Shown here: piece after piece, positions 56,541 through 64,000 of the stretch
Layout: each line of letters opens with the position of its first letter
Position numbering within the stretch: the stretch's first letter is position 1
Origin: Diplolepis rosae
Lineage: Eukaryota > Arthropoda > Insecta > Hymenoptera > Diplolepididae
Direction: 5' to 3'
Length of the DNA: 64,000 bases
Assembly: GCA_030998225.1 (NCBI GenBank)
Contig: JAPYXD010000581.1
Coordinates: 3,658,001-3,722,000, forward strand
The notes under the pieces: generated by a model
Database searches by the model: none
What the model saw: only the letters and a program-made list of their open reading frames with translations
Told to the model about the DNA's origin: nothing
Position numbers and translations under genes: made by a program

Positions 56541-58040
56541 TTTATTCACAGTATTTCAGGAATTACAAAATTTCAAATTCAATGTTATTCCTATTTTTAA
56601 AAATGAAATATTAGAAGATTTCAATTCCATTTTCAAGCAAAAATAAATATTCTAGAGTAGTTTTATTTCTCTCTCCAGAAACAATAAAAAGTCTTGCTGT
56701 TTAGAAGCTTCCAAGTTTCCATATTCAGCAATTTTCTGAGACGTAATAACACACTGAAGCATTTGCGTTGATTCGAAAGCATTTTAGTGCATTTCAGAGT
56801 CCATCAGCATCGTTTTTAATTACAGTTCGTAGACGAACGTTTTTAACGAAACAAAAAAGAGAGTAAAAGGATCTTGAACGAGAACACCATTTATTTCAGC
56901 AGACTATCCTGATGGCGAATTTGTGGGATTTACGTTGTCTCCAAAGAGGAAAGCAGGACGTGTTCCTTGGGCTAGAATGTGTAAAAAGGTGGTGGTATGA
57001 AGAAAGTAGAATAACAGCCGAAAACAGACTGAGGGTTAAAGGGTGGTGAAGGAAAATGAGAGAAAGGGGAGGAACCGTTACGGTCTGATCCTCTCTCGGA
57101 TAGTAATCCACATTTTCTGGGATGTCCCGCGCGGTTGAGCATTGCGTACTCGAAACAAAACGATAGAACAAAAGGCTAAGAGAGAGTGGGAGATACAACG
57201 ACCACGTTGAAACCGTATGGTAGCATTATTTCGAGTGTACAGAGACGCTTTTCCGATTCTCATTTTTTTCTTCTTTTCCAATTTTCTGTCCTCTATAGAT
57301 TCGGGAAGTTTTTTTATCAGCTTTCCAAGCTCTATTCTTCCACAATCGGTTGAAAAAGTCAACCGCAATACGTTTTGTGACCGAGAGTTATTGTTTGGGA
57401 TTTTTATTTACGACACCTTTGTTTTTAAAAAATAGAGCCTTTTGAAAACAAAAAATTGAGAATTGAAAAATACAATTGGTTTATAGTTTAATTTGGAAGA
57501 GATATTAATCATCAATCTCTATAATTGAAAATAGTAATTATTTAATTATCGTAGGAATTGAATAGGTTTATTTACAGTCCTGGCGATATTATTATACTCA
57601 TTTTGTTTTTGTAAGTCGAATAAAATCTCTTAATATTGGAAATATAGATGTTAAAAGCCATCCCTGAAAATAACATAGAAGACGTCAAAATTATGCATAA
57701 AACGACCTCAGGATAAAGTGCCTTTGTTAATTTTTGAGAAAGATATTGTGAAAAAGGCCAAATTTCAAACTTTTCTTAAATTATGAATAATTCTCGAAAT
57801 TATTGATGTTTTTAGATGTTCCGCGACTTGCTTTAAAGGTGAATTTACGTAGAATTTAAAAAACGTGCTATCAAATTATACTAATTTTTTCCTAGATTTT
57901 GAAAAAGTCTAAACTCAGAACAAAAAATTGTAAAAATTGAAAAAAGTCTGATACTCAAAAAAAGGATTTTAAAAATAGATAACAGTGATGACCCACAAGA
58001 ATTAATTGAATTTTCTTGAAAAATGTAATATAATTATTCT
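56541..58040. other. single-copy region with a GC-balanced stretch
   Basis: 56880-57400 is less AT-rich. It has overlapping short frames on both strands and no recognisable motif or repeat boundary. No call made. Confidence 0.4.
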
Positions 58041-59298
58041 TAGTATTTTTTTACATTCTCGTCATGGATGAGAAGGTATTGGTTTTTATGTGAAAAATGA
58101 CTTTCGAAATTTTCATCAAATCTTTACGTTTTGAGACCCCTGAGTCAGAAAAAAGGGTTTTTACGAAAGTGTCTGTCTGTCTGTCTGTAGTAGGTCGTGT
58201 GCGGCATAACTCTCGATAGAATTATCAGATTGAATTGGTTCGTTAACCAGCCACATCCAATCAAAATTGAGGGATTGAGCACTACTTTTGTGTTTTTGAA
58301 AAATAAATTTTTTTAAAAATCAAGAATTTCAATACTGGTTTTTGATAGTGCTCATAAATCTCTAAAAATTATCCTGATAACATTTTTTGATTATATCAAA
58401 ATTAGAAATGTTACAGTATATTCAAATTCGAAAAAATTCAATGTCAAAATTGCATTTTCCACTTAAATTATACGAGATACAAAAAAACGTTATGATACAA
58501 TATTATTTTCTACATAAAGACCTACAAATTTAAATTGTAACATTTTTTCATAAGATGCATATTTTTTCTTTGTAATTTAAAAAAAAAATTTGAAAATCCA
58601 AAATTCAATTTTTTAACAATAATATGTGAAATACGAAAAAAACGTAAGAACACAAAATTGTTCATTTCAATAAGATCTACAATTTTTGTCTCACATAGTT
58701 TCTGAAAAAACATATATTTTTCGTTTCAATTCCAAAAAAACACGATTAAAATTCAAAATTTTATCATATCAATATATTTTAGACAAAATATATGAGATAC
58801 ATAAAAAACGTTTAGATGAAAAATTATTTGCCTAAATGATGTCTACACATTCTTATTGAGAAATTTCTCGACAGGATGTATATTTTATGTTTTGATTTTT
58901 AATATTGAAAAAATTCGATTTTTTTCACCAAAATATGTGAGATACGAAATAAGCGTTGTTCTGCAAAATCGTTTCCTTAAATAAAGCCTACGATTGTTTT
59001 TCCTTTTTGAGATATTTGGAAGAAAATAAATTTATCAATAATCATGTAATTTATTAAAAAGTTACAAAAATGCATACAGAAAATCGAGCGCGAAGCACGA
59101 GTGTCATGATGAGAATGTGTTCCTTAAGGCCGATAGAGCCTTAAGTAAATTGAATTTCCTGTTTCACTTAAACTGAAAAAGAAACTTAGTGAATTTGAGA
59201 AAATGACTAATTTACATCATCTTTAATATCATTAAATTGGTTTGAGCTTCAGTATTAAATTATAAGAAATAAACTGAAACGTATGCGAAGAGCACAAG

Positions 59299-59430
59299 AC
59301 CGAGCGCGAAGCGCGAGGTCCAGAAAGAACGGAGCGCGAAGCGCGACGATCGAATCGCGCGCCCAAGGCGCGCGCAAAAATGCGAGCTGCGCGCGGAGCG
59401 CGCGATGAGAATGTTCCCGCGAAGCGGGCA
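59299..59430. repeat. GCGCGAAGCGC micro-palindrome island
   Basis: Repeated GAGCGCGAAGCGCGA-like words, then GCGCGCCCAAGGCGCGCGC and CCCGCGAAGCGGG, each a short hairpin with an AA or AAG loop. Very GC-rich in AT-rich surroundings. Confidence 0.75.
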
Positions 59431-59827
59431 GATTTTTATAAATAATTTTGCAAGTTTTGATTTTTACGCCTTTTGATATTCTCATCATATGAGAAAGTAT
59501 TAGTTTTATGTGAAAAATGACTTTCGAAATATTCATCAAATCTTTACGATTCGAGACCACCTGAGTCAGAAACAAAAGTTCTTACGAAAATCTGTAAAAG
59601 TAGGTCGTATACTCGATAACTCTCGATAAAATTATCGGTTTGAATTGAGCTTTGGCATACTTTATCGGAGTAGAAAAAGTAAGGACAAGTTTGTTAATCA
59701 GCCACATCCGACCAAAATTGTCAAAATAGGAGCATTTTTTATGTTTTTGAGAAAAAAATCCTGAAAAAAACCAAAATTTCAATACTGGTGTCTGATAGTT
59801 GTCATAAATCTTTACTAATTATCCTTA

Positions 59828-60047
59828 CTCTCTAAATTTGAATCAGTCAAAATCTACTGATTATCAGTGAAATTTGACTGATTCAAATAGTTGAAAAGAG
59901 GTTACTTTAAATCAGTCAAATTTCACTGATTATTTCAGTGAAAATTAACTGATTTTACAGTGAAAAATATTTTTTCCCTAATGAATCAGTGAAAAGGCAA
60001 ATCACTGATTCAATCAGTGAAAATTTGACTGATTCAGATTTAGAGAG
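59828..60047. mobile_element. 220-bp miniature element built from ATCAGTGA words
   Basis: The ends CTCTCTAAATTTGAATCAGT and the inverse CTCTCTAAATCTGAATCAGT are flanked by TA. The interior repeats AATCAGTGAAAATTTGACTG-like words in both orientations. The first copy of the host repeat (near 58371-58385) shows the unoccupied site. Confidence 0.88.
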
Positions 60048-60909
60048 TATAACATTTTTCGATCAAACTAAAGAAAAGGAAAGTTGCAGTATGTTAATAC
60101 TAGAAAAAAGTCAATATCTAAATTCCATTTTTCATTAAATTACAAACTTGAGTTGCAATTTGTTTGTATAAGATGTATATTTTTCTTCTTAATTGGAAAA
60201 GATACTATTAAAAATCCAAAATTCAATTTTTAAACAATAATATGGGAAATACGAAAAAAAGTAAGTTTGCAAAATTGTTCTTTTCGATAAGATCTACAAA
60301 TTTTTTTTGGCATAGTTTCTGATAAAACGTGTATTTTTCATTTTAATTTAAAAAAATACAATTAAAATTAAAAAATTCTATTATTTGAACAAAACATAAA
60401 ACAAACAAAAAAAGTACGAAAAAAACTTTAAGAGCGAAAATTACTTTACCTAAATGAGTTTTACGTATTCTCAGCAGGACATTTTTTAACAAGATGAATA
60501 TTTTATGTTTTGGTTTAAAAAAAACACTATTGAAAATTAAAAATTCAATTTTTAACGAAAATATGAGAGATACTGAATAAGCATTAAAATAAAAAACCAT
60601 TTGCTTAAAAAAATCTACGAATTTTTTTCCTTTTCGACATATTTGAAAGAAGACAAATTTTTTTTTAATCATGTACATTATTAGAGTTACAGAAATGTAT
60701 ACAGAAAATGGAGCACGAATGTCATGATGAGAATGTGTTCCTTAAGGTCGATAGAGCCTTAAGTAAATTGAATTCCCTTTTTCATTTGAAATCGAAAAAT
60801 TGAGTACCTTTGTCAAAATGTAATTTACATCTAACAAATCACAATAAGTTTCCGGTCTAACGAAGAAAAACACACTTTTTTAAGAAGTTCGACTTTATTC
60901 ATGAACATA

Positions 60910-61352
60910 CGAGATCTGTCCGGAAAGTATCGGGCCTACCTTTATATCACCACGCCATAGTGTTCGAGCGACCTCTGCGGGGCATGAACGTCAACAGTAA
61001 AGCCTCACGAATCTATTGGTTGCTTGCTGACATCTGCCGGGCGTATAGTTCATTCTTTACAAAGCTATTTTTGAGTTCGGCGAATTTTGTAATTGTTTAA
61101 AATGACTGAAAAACAAGATCAACGAATTTGCATCAAATTTTGTTTTCAACTCGGAAAAACGAGTTCGGAAGCTATTCAGATGATGCAGAAGGCCTTTGGG
61201 AATGAGTGTATGAGCAAAACACGATTAAAAGAGTGGTATAATCGCTTCAAAGGAGGCCGTACTTCTGTTGATAGTGATTCTCGTTCTGGCCGACCTTCGA
61301 CGACAAAAACATTGGATAATATTGAGTGGGTGCAACTTGCGATTGAAGGTGA
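60910..61352 (+). mobile_element. mariner A3, 5' part only
   Basis: Left terminus CGAGATCTGTCCGGAAAG follows TA, and the leader aligns with that of A2. Homology stops within the transposase gene, and there is no right end. Confidence 0.88.
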
Positions 61353-61392
61353 TACTCTTTCTGAGCTACATCAAGCTACATGCCATTGGTGA
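61102..61392 (+). pseudogene. mariner A3 transposase N-terminus, truncated
   Basis: MTEKQDQRICIKFCFQLGKT, KEWYNRFKGGRTSVDSDSRS and RPSTTKTLDNIEWVQLAIEG match the A-family DNA-binding half with an open frame. Homology ends after EGD at about 61352 and unrelated sequence supplies the stop. It retains the first helix-turn-helix and no catalytic residue. Confidence 0.9.
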
Positions 61393-61542
61393 AACCGTTT
61401 CAGAATTAAATAAGACAAAATATTTTATTATTGTTAAAATTTAAATATAATATATAAAATCAGTGGAAACTGTTATTAACATATTGGTTTATCTAGAAAC
61501 ATATTTTTATTTATGATCTTTCGGCATCATGAAAGTTTAATA

Positions 61543-62981
61543 CACGGAGAAAAATAGTTGAAGTAATTTTACTCAACTTCCGATCAAATTTGGGACATAA
61601 GGACAAGTTAGAAGTTATCTAGTATCACTGTATTTATTTGTGATATATTAAATGTTCGAAAATGAATCAAAGTTGAGTAAAATTCAGAAGTGTAGGGTGA
61701 AGTATGAAAGCGTGCATTAAAATTTTTTAAATATATATATTATTACTCGGAGTATAACTATAAAAAACAAATCTTTTATTAAATCACAAAAATAGTAGAG
61801 CTTTCCGTTCATTCTACTCTACGCTTCAATCGAGAGTTGAGTAAACCGTGAATCGCAAGATTTATTCCAACAGCTACACCTATTCACGCAGGAACGAATG
61901 AAAGTAATATGCGCCTTGGGCACACATAAAAAATTTTTAATTTCAAAAACTTAAGTTCTTAAAATTAAATTGATATTATGAAAATTTAAACAAACAAAAA
62001 GTCGATAAGTATATTACATAAAATATGAAGTATCACATAAATTAGTCAGGCAGAATAATAATTTGGAATTCGCAAATGTAAAATCCATATTTTGTAAATA
62101 TAAAACACAGAAAATAAAAGAACCTTCTTTTAAATGTTTTTATACAAGATACTTCTTAATAATAATGCAATTTTTTAATGTACATTTGAAAATTTAGTTT
62201 CACTAAACTTCATACGGCGTTATAATAAAAATGTATACTAAATGTAATTTAATAATTATATTATATATATAAATAATCATAGTTATAATAAGTGATTAAT
62301 TATTGTAATTTTTAAAAATATTTTATTAATCATTTATGAATAAAGTTGATTTATTTTTACTTGAGTAAGGCTAAAAAATTTTATTGACGCACTTACTCAA
62401 ACTCTGAATAACTCATGCAGTCACTATATAAAAAAGTTCCAAATTTTATATCTTAGCATTGTAAGCGAGCTCGTGCGTGATTCGACGAAAGCGTATCGTA
62501 TCGTGTAGTTATTAGGTTTATATATGTAAGGTTATATATTTAAGTGTATTTGTAATTTGAAATGTGATTGGCTACGTCTGAATGGTGTGAATGGATTTGT
62601 AAGTTGTTTATGTATGTACCGGATGACTATTGGCAGGCTCGAGGTAAGAATTTTTTTATTTGAGAGAACCATACCATTGCCAGTTCAAATAATATGCCCT
62701 ATGCTCATTTTACCCAACTACGGTTTGAAGCACCTCAAGCGTCGGTGATATACTTATACATTTCATGTTAACCCATTGACGCATGTTGGTGCCCTGTCGT
62801 CGATAACGTTTTACTCAACTCCTTACTATTCCCTATGTATCGCTTATTGTTATTCACTTTAGGTGAATTAGGTATATATCAAATTGATTTTACCCGACTA
62901 GGATTTAATAGATCAAATTCCTTATGTCCCAAGTTTAATCGACAGAGTTGAGTAAAATTACTTCAACTATTTTTCTCCATG
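61543..62981. mobile_element. second long-TIR element, CACGGAGA terminus, TA target
   Basis: The left CACGGAGAAAAATAGTTGAA and the right inverse CATGGAGAAAAATAGTTGAA are followed on both sides by GTAATTTTACTCAACT and, after a gap, by GGGACATAAGG. TA flanks both ends. The interior has further ACTCAACT and GAGTTGAGTAAA words and no transposase. Confidence 0.85.
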
Positions 62982-63164
62982 TAAGAGTGCAAATTCCGAA
63001 CGGCACACAAATATTCACAATTGTTCAAAATTAAATACACACATATTATATGTTTTTATTAATTTCCATTGTCTTCATATTCCTTTCATACAGTAAAATA
63101 GATTTAAATTGTAACAATAATAAAATATTTGGTGTTATTTAATAAAAAAAAATCATTTATATCA

Positions 63165-63300
63165 TTTACGACATCGTAAACAATATCGGATATGGTCCCA
63201 AAATTCTACGTCGTTTATGATATCACTTACAACAACGTTTACGATATCGCTTACGATAACGTTTCCAATGTCGTTTCCAACGTTCCAAGGAGTTTCTTAA
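63165..63300. repeat. degenerate TTACGATATCG / AACGTTT micro-repeat
   Basis: Words such as ACGACATCGTAAAC, TTTACGATATCGCTTACGAT and AACGTTTCCAATGTCGTTTC recur every 11-25 bp, many palindromic around GATATC or AACGTT. Confidence 0.6.
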
Positions 63301-63511
63301 TTATATGATTATGTTTATTGAAGCCTTGTATAAGCTGTAAAATTAATATTTTTTGTCTCTGATTTCCGATGAAGTCAGCAGTATTATCATTTTTCATAAC
63401 ATTTTTTATTATTAGTATATTTCGTATATTTTCTGTATATTGTCTGAAAATAAAAATCGATAAAAATGCAAATTACAGATATTTTTGAAGTTTACTTATT
63501 ACGACAAAACC

Positions 63512-63607
63512 AAGATTTAAGGAAAAATTGTGAAAATGTAATTCAAAAGTGAGTTGTTATTAATTTCTCACTCTTGAATTATATTTCACAATTTTGCGTT
63601 AAATCTT
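63512..63607. repeat. 96-bp near-perfect hairpin
   Basis: Arms of about 41 bp (AAGATTTAAGGAAAAATTGT to CAAAAGTGAG, and CTCACTCTTGAATT to GTTAAATCTT) surround a loop of about 13 bases. The size is like a microRNA precursor, but a short MITE is equally possible. Confidence 0.6.
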
Positions 63608-64000
63608 CAGTTTCCTTTTAATTATATTTGAATATATTCTCTGTAACACATTTAAAGAACCTACGTATGCATGTATATGCACTAACACGTGCACACATAA
63701 TGGTAGTTCATGTGCAGCGATATAAGCGGCGCTAGTTGCTAGCGGTCCACCACCTTTCCATTAGGTTTGCACGGCCTGATCGCATTGCAGACCAAGCAAC
63801 AGGGAATTTGTTATGAATGATTTATGACATTATTTATTTCAGAAAACGGACTGCGCCATCAGAAGAGAGGTTGGTCATAGAGTAATTGTGTCATGTTTTG
63901 GACAACGAAATATGATTTATAAATTTGTTATTAACATTTAAGACAAAAAAATCGCACTTTTTTTAGTTTTTTGTTTCTAACATTAAAGGTAATTATCCAA
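63608..64000. other. right edge, no feature recognised
   Basis: Short GC-balanced stretch around 63720-63800 with no motif recognised. Confidence 0.4.

Larger units (their letters stand above)
58040..60790. repeat. two direct copies of a ~1.1-1.3-kb repeat of the 155-bp family
   Basis: Both copies carry AAAAATGACTTTCGAAAT, CATCAAATCTTTACG, ACTCTCGATA, ATTATCCT, ~155-160-bp sub-units with ATACGAAAAAAACGTAAG-like words, and end in GTCATGATGAGAATGTGTTC and GATAGAGCCTTAAGTAAATT (59100-59155 and 60715-60770). Copy 1 has a CTGT microsatellite at 58172-58188. Copy 2 has a 220-bp insertion. A GC-rich island separates them. Confidence 0.75.

Noticed and set aside
57078..57435. Overlapping short frames on both strands as host exons
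   Set aside because: No motif, splice pattern or frame preference; composition alone is too weak.
1..64000. tRNA or rRNA genes
   Set aside because: No cloverleaf with internal promoter boxes and no rRNA core sequence was recognised by eye; a covariance-model scan would be needed to exclude degenerate copies.

Overview
The window looks like nuclear DNA of an insect, probably hymenopteran. It is AT-rich, has no operon structure, and is crowded with mariner transposons, many in families typical of ants, bees and wasps. It also holds a DUF4817/DDE transposon, an R1-type non-LTR gag, many miniature inverted-repeat elements and three satellite arrays. The host assignment rests on the types of transposon present and is inference. 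I recognise no host protein-coding gene, tRNA, rRNA or CRISPR array. Almost every long reading frame is transposon-derived or lies inside a satellite monomer.

Layout. 1-4.9 kb holds decayed mariners, including a three-level nest: mariner B holds mariner A1, which holds an unclassified element (called C here) carrying a small intron-containing gene. 4.9-8.6 kb is AT-rich spacer with one miniature element and a pogo-like coding remnant. 8.6-9.9 kb is a full-length (1,286 bp) dead mariner. 10.2-15.9 kb is a satellite of 117/131-bp monomers with a 2.28-kb internal duplication. 17.2-18.1 kb is a terminal-inverted-repeat (TIR) element with a GC-rich hairpin. 19.6-24.1 kb is a satellite of about 385 bp. 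25.9-30.8 kb is a 281-bp satellite, interrupted by a non-LTR retroelement that has gag but no reverse transcriptase and by two copies of a palindromic foldback element.

31.5-37.5 kb is a second nest: one mariner (G) interrupted by two other mariners (D, E) and a TTAA-flanked 866-bp palindrome, with a hAT miniature element inside D. 38.9-44.5 kb holds another miniature element and a composite TIR element that has received a long-TIR element, a solo LTR with its 4-bp target duplication, and a TTAA element. 46-50.1 kb has a dead mariner abutting a DUF4817 transposon with 280-bp TIRs, itself hit by a mariner and a small TIR element. 51.4-53.5 kb has a large foldback element followed by a 1,285-bp mariner. 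55.4-60.8 kb is dominated by a dispersed family built on a period of about 155 bp, with a clean small insertion and a GC-rich GCGCGAAGCGC island. 60.9-63.6 kb has a truncated mariner, a second long-TIR element and a microRNA-sized hairpin.

There is no pathway here. The shared theme is repeated transposition into earlier transposons, followed by decay and local amplification. The most informative features are junctions where target-site duplications or a restored reading frame prove the order of events. The best candidates for something undescribed are element C with its spliced ORF, the two long-TIR CACGRAGA elements, the foldback elements, and the satellites with higher-order structure.
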